A stretch of DNA of 64,000 nucleotides from Amaurobius ferox (GCA_951213105.1 OX578135.1:163711250-163775249); one strand, 5' to 3'. Shown: positions 39,801 through 53,966, counted from the first letter of the stretch. The notes: generated from the sequence alone by a model not told the origin. A program made the numbers and translations.

Positions 39801-42800
39801 ACCTTTGACAAAAATGAAGATTGTACCTGTTTAATTAAAAATTTCTCTGCGTCTTCCTTTTCTTGCAAAGAGAGTTTCCCAAATTTTCTTTCATTGAACT
39901 CTCTTCTTAAATTATTAGCGAAACGCAGAACCCATGCCGTAAGTCGAATGATTGACTCAAAACGGGAAAATCTCACGGCATACCACGGGGGATTTTCAGA
40001 TTCTAAGTTCAAATTACTCAAATTAACCTTACGTCTTTCTAATTTGACTTCTTTTTCACAAAAGATTTCATTCTTTCTGGTAGGTCGGACGGTCTGGGTC
40101 TCAACAACAACAACAAAAGATTTCATTGGACGGCCAATTTTCTGAACTTTCATACAACTTCTGGGGTCCATTCCACCACCGTGACTTAACCAACTCTTGT
40201 GGTGTGCAACCTCGAGAAACAAGATCTGCAGGATTCTTTTTTCTCGGGACATGTCGTCAGTGTTCGGGAGACGTTAATTTGCGAATTTCTTTAATTCGAT
40301 TGGACACAAAAACAGACCACTCTCCATGTTCTCTGATCCACCACAGGGCAGTCATAGAATCACTCCAAAACGTGAAACTTATATTGGGTAAATCAAATGC
40401 CAATCTTATTGAATAAGCTAACCTTGTTCCTATACAACAGGCCATGAGTTCTAGCTTGGGTATAGACATGTCTTTCATCGGTGCGACTCTTGCTTTGGCT
40501 CTCACAAGCTGAACTTTAATTTCACCTGAGACTACCGATCTTATAAATACACAGGCTCCATATGATCTTTTACAAGCATCAACGAAAATATGCAATTCTG
40601 AAGTTTCGTTTGTCTCTAAGTGTCTAGGAATTTGTAATTCAGAAAAAATCGCCATTTCCTTGCACCAATTGGAAAATTCCTTTTGCATGTTAAGGGGCAA
40701 AAGAATATCCCAAGGTGATTTGCTTTTCCATGCATCTTGTAACAATAGCTTGGGTAACAGAGTAGCAGGGCATAACAAACCAAGAGGGTCAAAAATTCGT
40801 TGTACAAGAGATAAAATAGTTCTCTTAGTTTGATCTTGTTCAGGATCTATCTTCGTCGGAACATTGCATCTTAAGATATCCTGATCTAGGTTCCATACCA
40901 TTCCCCAAAGAGAAGTATCACCAGTAGAATTGGATAGATAGGGACTGGAAACATTACCTTCCCATCCTCGCAAATTAAAACATGCATTTTTCATCAATTT
41001 TTGAGTTTGAGGTACAAAATGAGATAACTCTTCCAGACTAGACACTCCAGTTACGCAGTTATCCACATAAAAAGAATTCTGAAGCTTTGAAACTATGTCA
41101 TTATATTCTACAGCAGCATTCTCAAACAAATGATGCAATGATGCCATTAAAAGATAAGGACTAGTGGTGACACCGAATACAACTCTACAATGTCTATAGA
41201 CAAAGTTTTCAGATTCAGAAGAAAAGAGGAATCGCAAAAAATCTCGATGTTCCGGTGCAATACTCAACTGTAAAAACACCTTTTCTATGTCTGCTGAGAG
41301 CCCAATGTTATATAATCTAAATCTATCAAATTAGGACCCTTAATCAAACAGTCATTCAGGGAAGGGCCGTTACCGTCTTTGGCAGAAGCGTCAAACACAG
41401 GTCTAATTTTAAAAGTTTGACTCGATTCCTTATCACGGGCCTATGGGGTAAATAATGTCCCCTTTTTTCTATTTCTTCAATTGGAACCTTTTCAATGATT
41501 TTTAATCTTTCCCACTCATTAAATACTTCCACATAATCTTTTAAGAAGTTTTTCTTCGCTACCCGTTTACACATATTTCTGTGCCTTTTCAAAGCTAATT
41601 CTTTATTATCTGGAAACTGAGTATCGTATTTGAAAGGTAACAACAACTCATACCTTCCATCAGGAAGAATAGTTAAATTATCTTGAAATTGCTTGACAGA
41701 ATCAGAAAAAATTAACTTCTTTTTAGCATTTTCCCCATGGATCCGTTATACCAATAACATCAAGGTCCCATAAATGATTAACAAAGTTCATAGAATGCAA
41801 TGTTAAAACACTAGATATACTACAACCTGAATTACTCTTAATGACATTCGCGTCGGGTATAACTTCACATTTATCAGAAATACATTCTTTTCCCATCAAA
41901 GTGTAACCCAGTTTTGTTTCTAAAACAACTAATCCTGAATTTAATTTAATAGATTTACCAGTCATGATTGATCCAGCAACATTAGCTCTTAAAAGTAAAT
42001 CGATTTCATAATCTGGAAAATTCAAATCTGGTATCATCAAGCTATTATCTTTTAACTCCTTTAAAGTTAAAACTGTTCTAGCTTTCGGAACAAATCCACA
42101 TATTTTATCTTCTGATAGAACATCAACATTAACAGAAAAGGTATTTTGCAAATCAAAAATATCAATTTCATATTCTTCATGTAAACATGGTCTAGATTTT
42201 CTCCCCCCAAATAAGCTATGTACAAGATTTTGTTTTCGTTTTGGTTTTAGTTTAAGCTTATTAATCACTCTGGTACTTAAATAGGAGAGTTGAGACCCAG
42301 TATCTATAAGAGCTCTAGCCATTATCTCACTGTTTATCGTTTTAATCTTAACTATCAAAGTCATTAATAACACAGGCTCAACGGTACAACTATCGGTTAA
42401 AATTTTAGTTGTGTCAACTCCTGTTTTGTTATCACTTATGCTTGTTTCACAGTCAGGACACATCAAAACAAAATGATTTCTATTGCAATTAATGCATCTG
42501 TTTTTAAATTTGCAAACTCTTAAAGTGTGTCCTAGCCGCAAACAAGAAAAAAAGCACCTTTCTTCGCCAAAACTTTCTTTTTCTCTTCAATATTTAATCT
42601 TCTGGCATTAAAACAGTCTTGACTGGGATGCTTTTTATAACAAAAAAGACAATTAAAAAACTTCCTACCTGAGTATTCTTGTGCATTAGTGCTCACTAAG
42701 GCCGCAGCAGAAGCGATTTCGTAAGTACTCTCTTTAAACTCCTTCGATTTCTTGGCATGGTTAGCTCCAAACCCGGTACGAGCGAGCACAACCATCTCTT

Positions 42801-45800
42801 CACCCATAACTTCCTGTTTCAGAAAGCCCATTAAATTTTCTAAAGTCCGATGATCTGGCAAAGAAGAATCTTTTCTGTTTCGGCTCCTCTCCCAGGCAAC
42901 AAGTATATTCTCAGGAAGACACGATTCTACAAGAGGCGTAAGAAAGTTTCCGTACTTCTCCTGCGTCCTTCCTAAGCTCTCCAAAGCACGTAGTGTTCCT
43001 TCCAATTCGTCGTAGAGGATCGGGAGTTCCGTTTTTGCTCGTCCGCTAATAGCGTTCTTCATCACCATGGACAAAAGTTCTCGTACGTAAACCTGTACAA
43101 GTGAATCTTCCCGTCCAAAGCGTTCCCTCAGCTGCTGCACGGTTTTGGGATAATTTGCAGCAGTCGCAGGAAAACTTTCCACGACTCTGGCTGCCTTTGA
43201 ATTCGGGACAACTGCCTGTAGTAAATATTGAAATTTGTCTTCAGCTGGCAAACTTTCTTCAATATGTATTTTCTCGAACTGACTCCAAAATGACAGAAAA
43301 TCCTTTACTTCCCCACTAAATTTCTTCAACTCAATATTAGGCAGCTTAAACTTTCTCTTTTCCGCCATTTCTTTCGGAAGCGAAGAATCAAACAACGTGG
43401 TTTCGATTTCGGATAGAGCTGCACAATATTTGTATCTATATTCCTCAGCTGCTTCCAAGTCCGTTGCAAATATTTCCTCCGAATTTTCATCTTGCAAAAT
43501 CCCGTTAGCTATTTCATCCTGACAGGCAGTCAGACACTCAAATTTATCCATCAATTGCGTCTTCAAAATCAAAAGCTCTTTCGATTCAGGATTTTCCTTT
43601 CGAAGAAATTGTTCAATTTTATTGTGGCAAGCACTAAAGGCGATTCTAAGTGTCCTTTTCGTTTTATTTTCAAAGAATCCATTCTTAATTTGCTTCCGAA
43701 AAATCAACTGCTAAACTTTCGCCCCACATTGGGCGCCAAATAAATTATGTTAGAAACCGTAACACAATTATTGAATTAAATTTGGGGCTCTTGTGCATCT
43801 ACCAGATGCTTTAGCGGTTGTCGATAGTAGAATACATGCAGCAAAAAATAATCACTCAGTAAATGTCTTTCCAACCTCTTTTAATACATGAAACGAAAGA
43901 TACAAAGCTCAAATGCGCAGTAGCAAACCGAGCGTCAAATCATAGAGACATTAACAGTTTTATCTGTGTTGCCATACAAAAATAAACTTTTAAAACATAT
44001 GTAAGACATCAGTAAAAAGTCAATTAGTCCATACGCAAAAGTATTTCTTTCATTTCAGTTCTTTTCAAATATTATTTCCAACACGTTATATATAGTATAA
44101 CTATAACTCCGCTCCATGCAATAACAATTCGACATATTTAATTCACGTGTAGCGGATTTACAATAGTAAGTGCTTTCTTTTAATGAGTATATGCAATCCG
44201 CATACAATGCATGCAATAACGATATACCCTGTGCGGATGCATGTAAATCGTGTGACATTGTGTTATGAATATGCGCACTATGCGGGCTTATGGATTAAGA
44301 GATTAGCCCATTGCACGACATCAGCAAAGCAGATTTGAAACACAAAATAAATCCCATTATATTAGCAGACTTGTCTTTGACCCACTTCGCGGATGCATGC
44401 AATAATAATAATAATAATAATCAAGCTCATTTAATAATGATACGCCCTCTTTAGGGACGTATGCAGTAGTTACTGTTCGCGTACTCACCCGCTATGCAAG
44501 TTCACTGCTAAAGATACGGATGCTGCGCAGACACATGAACATACGTTGCTTGCACTATTAATAACTCTGCTCCATGGAATAATGATTAACTTAGCAGCTA
44601 AACATTTGCTAATCCATAGTTCAAAACTTTATACTGTGATTTTATGGAACTTTCTGGAATTTTATTTAGTTATTTAAATCAAGTTTCTTCTTTTGTAATC
44701 AATATATAACAACAAACAATTAACAAATATTTTTAACGTTTAAATATATCTTATCCCTTAAAATCATCAAACCTCACTGACTAATGAGAAAATACTAAAA
44801 ATCAAAATTTAATATTCTCCTTTTTAAATTTAGTAAACTCTAAATATATATAAATTCAATAATTGTAATTGCTAATAAACCCAATTGCTCAAAACTATAA
44901 TTGCATGTGATGTAAAAATAGCATTTATTCAATGATAAATTTGTTGTCAACAAAAGAAACATTTTCATACCTTAGTGGTGGTGGCTTCAGTCTGATGAAG
45001 CCAAAATGGTTTTGAATGAATAACATTTTGTAAAATAAAACTTCAGCAAAGTTCAATAAAGCTATTCGATTTTTTCAGATTCATTTATATTGTTTACAGG
45101 ATTTCAAAGTGCTACAAATGACTCGCTAATTGTTTATAGCTAGTTAGTACTTTAATTTTCACAACAATTTTATCTGAATGCTTCGACCATAGACTTCAAG
45201 TTAAAATATAAAATTATTTTATGAACTTGTTTTTCGGTATATAAATTAAACTTATCTGACCTGAAATCTACCTGACCTATAATCTATAAACTTGCCTGGT
45301 GGCATATAAATATGTACTTGAATATGTATATTTCATTTCTTTTGTTCAAACCTAACCAATATCATTACACATTTTTAGAATATCCAAGTTCATTTAATGC
45401 CCTAATTTTTTAAACAAAATAAGATTATCTCATACTTATGCACAAATATTTCACTAAGGAGTAAGTAACAGATTCAGCTTAAACAATAGTAACATTTTAA
45501 GTAAATTACAGCTTTCCCACACATTGGAAAACCCAGGTTAAAATACTAAAATATCGAAATTATAACTACTATACTTCGAAAACAAAGAACTCATCCAAAA
45601 TCCAATTATATACACTTGTAGGGATTTCAAAGAGCTATATTCTTGCATAATTGTTTACAGGTTTAGTTTTTGAGATAGCATTACAAACTTGAAAAAGGGG
45701 AAATTTTCACTCTTCTTCAACTCGATAAAACGATTACTTGAAAACTATAAGCGCATTTTTAAAATATAAATATAGATTTAGCAACTAAATTTCCTAATAC

Positions 45801-48800
45801 CCTACTATTTATATTTGTCTTTTATAGTTTCGAAGATATCTTGAGTGAAAATAAGCAAAATGAAAAGAGAAACACTTGCTGGGATAGATACTTTTTTAAT
45901 TTTTTCAAAAAACAAGTTCAAAATATTAAAAAATTGAAATTAATTTTATATATTCACAATCTGAACCCTATTTCCTACAAAACAGGAAAATATATTTACA
46001 TTTTTGTCTATTAGACTTGGTGACTATACTTTACTATTAGACTTGACTTATAAGCAACCAAAGTGTTTACATTTTTTTGCAACGCTCTGATTTTCGTCAT
46101 AAAAATCCCAAGCATAAATGTTATTCACATTAAAAATATATGCCCTTTTTTTTTCTAAGAAGTGCCCTTTTTCTGGTAACAGCACCCTGCCCTTTTTTAA
46201 TCCTTTGGGAAAACTCTGTGTGATCAACCTCAACAGTATAAAAATATCTAGAAGTATTGGAATGAACATGACGAAATACAATCTAGGAGGCAGTATGAAC
46301 GTTTACAGCGACACTCCCAGACACTTCCAGTGAGTCAGAGCAGGTCAATTTGCATCTTTACAATTTATTCAATTTGTTCTACAATATTTTATTATATTTA
46401 TTTACATGTTAAAAATTAAAATTTTTTTAACATGTGAGACTGCTTGTGACGAATGATAAATAAAAGATTTTACCCAAAAAATGTTATATTTATTTGTTAT
46501 GATTAGTTGCAGTTAATAAGATATATAATAGAAATTTGTTTATTCGAAGCTAACAAGGTATGAAATTTTGTTCTAATTATACATCATTAAAATTTACAAG
46601 ACTCAATGTAAAAACATTCTTTTAGGGAGACTGAAAAGGTTCTAATTATTGAAAATTTTTAATTAACTCTATTCGACTGTATTTAAACGACCAATGTTAT
46701 ATAGTATTGTCTCAAAATATTCTTTGTTATACAGTTGCAATCAGGTATCATTATTTGAAATTAAAGATATATTGACATATACATGTATATAAAATTCTTA
46801 TTTTAACCTTTTCTAAAGGTACCGCAAGTGGTAATGTCCATGTCTCTTTGATTTTTTAGGGAGGGAGAAGGGAGGTAGCAATTTTTTTTATAAAAAATAT
46901 CGTTTTGGCATGATATTGTCCATGGGATGTCATCAGTGCATTGCACACTTTCTATCAAATCCATTATATAATATACATAATTGAAAAATTTTACTTTGTT
47001 ATTTTTTCCAGTCAGAATATGTATAATATACATATGTTAGGTGTCATTGTATTCCAATACATGCTTGATAGTATAATTGACTAAATTATGGTTCCCAATT
47101 CTGCTTGAGATCTTTTTTATACAGATTCTTTTAATCAATCAGTATGCATCTAAATATCTATGTTTTTTATGATTTCATATTTTATAAATTTATAATTTAT
47201 AAAAGTGTTCATATATTTTTTAATATTTTTTGTATACGTTCCAACTATATTTACTTTTACTGGAAAAGTATTTTGTGTAGAATTAGGCTGTACTTCGTCT
47301 AAAAAGCACATTCATGAAATATTAATTTCTTTTTCTCTTACAGGTCTACCTTTTGTTTCTGCACCCAATAAGTTTGAGGCATTGGCTGCTCACGATGCCA
47401 TGGTTGAAGTGTCTGGAGCTCTCAATGTGGTTGCATGTAGTTTGATGAAAATTGCCAATGACATCCGTTTTCTAGGTTCTGGACCTCGATGTGGACTCGG
47501 TGAACTCAGTCTTCCTGAAAATGAACCTGGTAGCAGTATTATGCCAGGTTTGTAATTTAATTCTAAAATCTTAGTTTTAGTAATTCTGACTGTAAGCTTG
47601 CTATTTGTTATATTTTATTTGTCAATATTGAATTTATTTTTTCACTTAAGATCTTCAGTATAAAATTGTGACCATTTAAAAGTGAAATTTTTAAAAACTG
47701 AAAAAAAGAATAAATTGTTAATATGTAAATAGAAGGTACAGATGTAATATAATCGCCTTTTCGTTCTTGGTGATTTTAGGTGAGATTCTGGCAATCCCTG
47801 CTATGATTTGGAGAACATTCCTTTGTTGCCAAGATAAAAATCACAACATTCCATTCTTGCAACGTTTTCTGCATCTTTTGTCGCAAATGTAGAAATCGCT
47901 CTTTTGTCGCCAAGGTAAAAATCAAAAATTTTTCATATTGTGCTCTATGAGCCACAGAACACCTGTTGCACAAATAGCTATTGCTATGTGCAACCTCCGA
48001 CATGCATGAGACCAGATTATGTGATATTCTTTTTAACAAATGAGCGGCCTATGTTTGAATTGCTACAGATCAACTGTTGCACAAACTACGACAAAAGGGC
48101 TACAAAAGGATGACAAAAGACCAACAAAAAATGTGAAAAACATTGCCAGAATGGAATGTTGCATTTTTACCTTGGCGAAAAAAAGGATGACAAAAGAGCG
48201 ACAAAAAACACGGACAGGATTGCCAGAATGGAATGTTCTCCAAATCATAGCAGGGATTGCCAGAATCTCATATAAAATCGCTATGAATGAAAAAGAGATT
48301 ATACTACATTTGTTCCAAATAAAGCAAAATGTTGCTACAGACTTTCTGTACCATCTCTTTTGTGTTTCATGTTTTAAATTTTATCAAAAATAATATATGC
48401 AGAATTATCTTTATGATTTCAAAGGAGTCCTTTGATGTCAGCATAACTAAACCATTTTTCAATATTAACACAATTCTAACAAAAAAATATATAATTTTTG
48501 AGATCCTGGACTCTTCAGACTTTGATATTGGTAGCCATGGATATGTGTCTAACTTATGAATTGAAATATTTGATTCAATATCTAAGTGGGTAAATCAATT
48601 GATAGGTTTTTAAATTAAAAAATAAAACCTCTGAAAATTATTATGATACCGTGAAGCAGTAATTCATATATGCCAAATTGTATGAAACTCCTGTACAATT
48701 AAGGCAGCATTGTATAGCTCAAAATGTGTACAAATTTTATAACTTTTTTTTAATTAAAAAAGAAGATACATATTAAAACAATCAATTTATTATAAATAAG

Positions 48801-50256
48801 AAAAGGTAATTTTTGTTGGCAAAATATTTGCATAATTGCTACATCACTCTTAATTATAATTGGCCCAGTGTGTTTCTTTCTCCACAAGTCATGAGAACAG
48901 AAAAGGCATGGATCTACATAAAATCATCAGCTAATTGAAAAAAATTTCAGTCAGTTTAATTTTTTTCTGTATATTTTTTTTTTCTTATCTACTATAAAGT
49001 TCTTTTAACATACAGTAAGAGAAAAGTTAGGTTTAAGAAAATGTTTTTTTTATTTCTTTTTAAAAAATTATTTTACTTCTCAGAGATTTTATTTGCATTT
49101 AGAAGTACATGAGTGAATTTTGGCCAATACTTTTTTCTTAATGATCTTCACCTAATAATAATTTAAAACTATACAGTGTATACAAAATAATGATATTTGT
49201 GTTTCAAATTTTGACACAATTCTAAAAATGCCTATCATAATAAATATTCCTATATATTTAGTTTCTTAAATTTCATGGCATGTGTTATAAATAAATTATA
49301 TAGTCATAATATTAGTGCAAATATTACACTTAATAGTGACATTGTTAATGTCATATTTACTTTACATAAGGAAAAGATGCTTTATGCAGACTATACACAT
49401 GCTGTGTTGTAATAAAAAATTGTATTAATTTTGAAATTTGAAAGTTGTTATATAGTAATTTATGAAGGCTGATTATCTTTATTTTATTGAATTCATCATA
49501 ACTGACAGTTGTCTGTCTGTTTCAACTTCTTTGATGGCATTTTTAACATACATTCCTATGTCCGAAAGATTTGAAATTCGCTATACAGCTTAGTGCAGTA
49601 GAGTATTTTAATTTATTAAAATTTGGTGTTTAAGGCATTCAAAATTACTTTACATACATTTTGCAATAAACAAAACTGTGTAAATTAGCTTACAAATTGC
49701 TAATCTCCCCCCCCCCCCCCCCCCATCCCACACACACACACCTCCTCCAAAAAAAGAAAAAATACTCCATGATTGCTAGTATCAGAAATATAAATTATTT
49801 TTATATATTTTAGCTACTACATATGAAGTCGATTTTATTTTATTAATTTTATTTTTGGATTACTTAGAGGACCACCTATTTTACATATCAATGAAATATC
49901 ATACCTGCCAACCTGGGAAAATTGGAATGTGTAAAATTTTGCGTGAATGACATTTATAATGATTTTTTTTTTTTAAACTACACGCGCAAACAACATTTCT
50001 AATGAATTTAACTATGTACAAGTACCTGCATTAAAAAATTTTTGCATTAAATATCAGACATAGTACTGGTAGAATATGAAAATTCTGGACACCAATTTTA
50101 TAAAATTTCAGGACAATAAATTATAAAACAAAAAATATATAAAGGTTTTATCCGGTGAGAATTACTTTATAATGAAAAAAAATATTTATGTTTGGTAAAA
50201 CACAGGTTTTCACTAAAGAGAGTAACAAATATTGATCCTTAATAAGAAAACAAACA

Positions 50257-50313
<57 letters not shown>

Positions 50314-53300
50314 CACTGAATTATATTCCTGCTAAAATGGTTTCCTTTTTATTTGCCAAAATACCACTTTTTGGAAATACCACTTTTAATACTACTTTTT
50401 GGAAAGTATCCCTTCAAAGAGTTCCTACCCATTTTTTAAATAGAAAAATTTATATTATGCAAATATAATTTGAAAATTAACCTTAATAATTAGCCATAAT
50501 ATGAAAATAAGCTAGTTTAGTCGATCTAATATGCAACATTTAAATGATGGAGATGGATGGAAAAAGATACTAACGTACTCTCGGCAATTCACGCAAAGTA
50601 ACTGAATTGCGCAATAGAACTGTTTATGCGAAAATAATTAAGAAATTAACTATAATAATTAATCAGAATATGAAAATAAGCTAGTTTAGTCGATCTAATA
50701 TGTAACATTTAAATGATGGAGATGGATGGAAAAAGATACTAACGTACTCTCGGCAATTCACGCGAAGTAACTGAATTGCGTAATCGCACTGTTTATGCGA
50801 AAATAATTAAGAAATTAACCGTAATAATTAATTAAAATATGAAAATAAACTAGTTTAGTCAATCAAAAATGCAATATTTAGAGGATTGAGATGGATGGAA
50901 AAAGACAATATTGTACTCTTGGCGATTCATGAGAACAAACTGAATTGCGCAATCGCAGTGTTTATGCGAAATTAATCAACAAAATAACATTTTAGCGATT
51001 TATACTGAATTAGACAACCTTTGAAGAAGTATATTTATTACTTTCATAACATAAGGGATCGAGATCTTAATTTACATTACACGCGGCCGTAAATCTGTTC
51101 ATTTTATTGGCATTACCCTGCATTTTATAATGAATTTGCTACGATCCAGGGAATGGTAGATATCAGTGCTAAAAAAGCGGGAAATCGGTGTTTCCGAGGA
51201 ATTATACTATGTCTGGTTAATTGATAAATTTCAAACAAAAAAAGCCGGCGAATTTCGCCGGAAATTGATTTCCTAGTAATGTTAAAAAATTCAAATAAAT
51301 GCGGAAATGCGTAAAATATAGCAATATATGCGTAAAAGCGTAACGGGCAGTTAAAATGCGTAAATTTTACGCATAATGCGTAAAAGTTGGCAGGTTTGAA
51401 ATATGTCCATCATAATTATTTTTTATACTGCTATATTAAAAGCATTATTTTAATTGCGTTATTAGTGATATATGAGATTTTTTGTATCTCAGTCATGCAG
51501 TAAGGTCTTATGTGTTTTTAATAAAAATTGAGTTATACCAATTTTATAATAGTTAAAATGTATTCGGTATAAATATGTATATTTTTTTCTCTATGCCAAC
51601 TTCTTATATCGATTTGTCTTGAATAAAGTTTCTTAAAATGATGTTATACACTTTTTCCACTAATTCAAGTTTATACATCATAATTTAGCTTAAAAACGAA
51701 GATTAAATGAGAAAAACTTTTTGTTTTTGACTTTTAAGAATGAATTCTTTAAACAGTTTCATGGAATAAAATGTTTACATATATATATTAGAATAAGCAT
51801 ATATTTACAGTTTTAAAAATATATTAAATTTAATATTGGCATATTATTTTTAATTTGATGTTTAGTTTATAAAGATCCAAGTTTAATTTATATATATTAT
51901 TTAGATTTAATTTATAAGATATTTCAAAAACAATAATAAAATAGTTAGTTTGTTTCTCATTTCCGTTCATTTGTTATATTAAATAGATAAAATAATAACA
52001 TGGAATAATGAATTAAAAATAATACGCTTTTTAAAAAAGCAATTTAAAAAAAAGAAAAAGATATATTGTTTACCAAAAATTATTGTTAAAAGTATTTAAG
52101 AAAAATTGGTCCTAACCCTTTAAGCTGGAGTAATGGGGGTTGTACATGTGAACCGGTCTAGAATGGATCCCAGAAAATACCCAACTAATACTTTTACAAC
52201 CCAATACTTTTTCAACCCAATGTTTCATGGCCAAAAAATACCGACTTACATGTGAACGTGGCCAAAAGCTCTAAATTACAATTTGAGAATTGAACATCTT
52301 TTGTTTCAGTGAGCCCCCTCCCCCACAAAAATTTCTTTTTGTTTGTCACTGATATATTTTTTACTAGCAGCATACCCGTTCTTCGTATGGAATATATAAT
52401 ATAAAGAAATTTAAAATTCACAACCTTGCCAATTCCTATAGCATACTAAATGACATTTTTAATCAAAATATTGTTAAAATATTTAATTTAATGCTCCTTA
52501 AAAGAAGTTTAAGAGTCTCTGTTCTCTCTATACAAAATTATCTTCACTGCCAAGTCTGAAGAATAAAACATCCTGGCCCTTTTTGTAAGCAAATTTACAA
52601 AAAATCTGGAATTGAATCAATAATATGTTATGTAAAATAAAAGCGTTAAAATTGTATGGGACCCATACTACTTATATATGTGAATATTAGAAGATATAAT
52701 CTGTATTAGTAGATTACATGTATAAATTAATTAATCTTTAAACCCAAAGGCAGTAATTGATTCCAATATATGCCAAAATGAAAGTGCTAAAATTATATGG
52801 GAAAATTATATGGGATACCCGTACTACTAATAATGTTGTAGATTAGAAGATATGTCCGAGTGTTAGTAGAAGATTATCCGTATAAGTCTCAAAAATCTTT
52901 TCCAAAGTAAAACAGATGATATAATAAATTGAAAATATCAATAATCCCTGTAATCTTCATACCAGAAGGCCGTACTTGATTCCAATATATGCCAATATAT
53001 GTTAAAATATATGCCAATATATTTGTACTAATATTCTCGTAGATTAGAAGATATACCCATTCATTTGTAGAAGATTACTCATACAACGTACAATATATGA
53101 ATTTTAACTATTTTTGCTGTAATGAAACAATGGCATAATAACTTGAAAATATCAATAATCGCTGAATCAATAATCCCAGAAAATATCAATAATAATAATG
53201 CGTAAGCCTGAAGATCATAATTGATATTATCCAGTCAAAAATGCAATGGCAATGAAATTTATTTTATAGTACATATCTTTATTCAAATCCGAAGAGATTT

Positions 53301-53912
53301 AATAAAAATCGTCTGCCATGTAAACACATTGGATTTAAATCTGTTGCTAAGCGACATGATATCATTTGCTTCAAATAAATTGATGGAAAAAATATTGTTT
53401 GAATAATTCTATCTCTATGGAAGGTTTGGCAACATTTTCGTCAATTTAGCAAAATTTTAATAAATGCCCAAATTTACAGCCAAGTGGGACTGTAGAACTG
53501 ACAGTCCCACTTGGCGACAAATTGACGAAACATCATCACAATACTATCCCCTAACAAAACACAATTTATTTCATTTATTTAGTGCAATTTTATCAATTTC
53601 AAGATATTTTTATGGATTTACAAACATTTATATCAATTTGGTGACCTTTTAAAAAAATTTCTTGTGCAGTAGGCATAGTCAATGTTATAGTGAATTATCA
53701 TTTTTTGATAAAAGCATACATTTTTTATGTGATGTAGAAAAATCCCTATTTTTCCCTAAGTGATACTGAGCAGGTTATCTGCTGATTTGTAGTGCACCAC
53801 AAAAAATGCTCGCTGTGCAATCTCTTGGATTTTTATTCTCTAATGTTGGCAGGTGTGTATATATAATCCCATTGTAAGATAGTTATAAAGGAGTTCAATG
53901 TGCAAGTTCACT

Positions 53913-53966
<54 letters not shown>

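Larger units (their letters stand above)
38510..44083 (-). mobile_element. Pao/BEL LTR retrotransposon, full length but defective
   Basis: This 5574-bp element on the minus strand has 336-bp LTRs (TG...CA), a tRNA-Lys-type primer-binding site, a polypurine tract and gag-pro-RT-RNaseH-integrase in BEL order. The LTRs differ at about 7 of 336 positions (about 2 percent), so insertion is fairly recent. Flanks CGTTTA (38504-38509) and CGTTAT (44084-44089) suggest an imperfect 5-bp duplication. Defects include at least four frameshifts (near 42548, 41730, 41440 and 41315), a nonsense codon (40257-40259), loss of the integrase core near 39450 and a SINE-tail insertion at 40073. No env-like ORF. Confidence 0.93.

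Noticed and set aside
40616..40807. Minus-strand 63-codon frame and + strand frames across the BEL (39399, 39726, 40126, 43101, 43492)
   Set aside because: They overlap the RT and integrase coding in other frames and have no family resemblance.
38939..44083. Endogenous retrovirus with envelope gene
   Set aside because: Domain order and Gag type are Pao/BEL, and no env-like ORF lies between the integrase and the 3' LTR.
50232..50468. 78-codon frame with Tyr-Ile repeats
   Set aside because: It translates a (TA)n microsatellite inside a mobile element.
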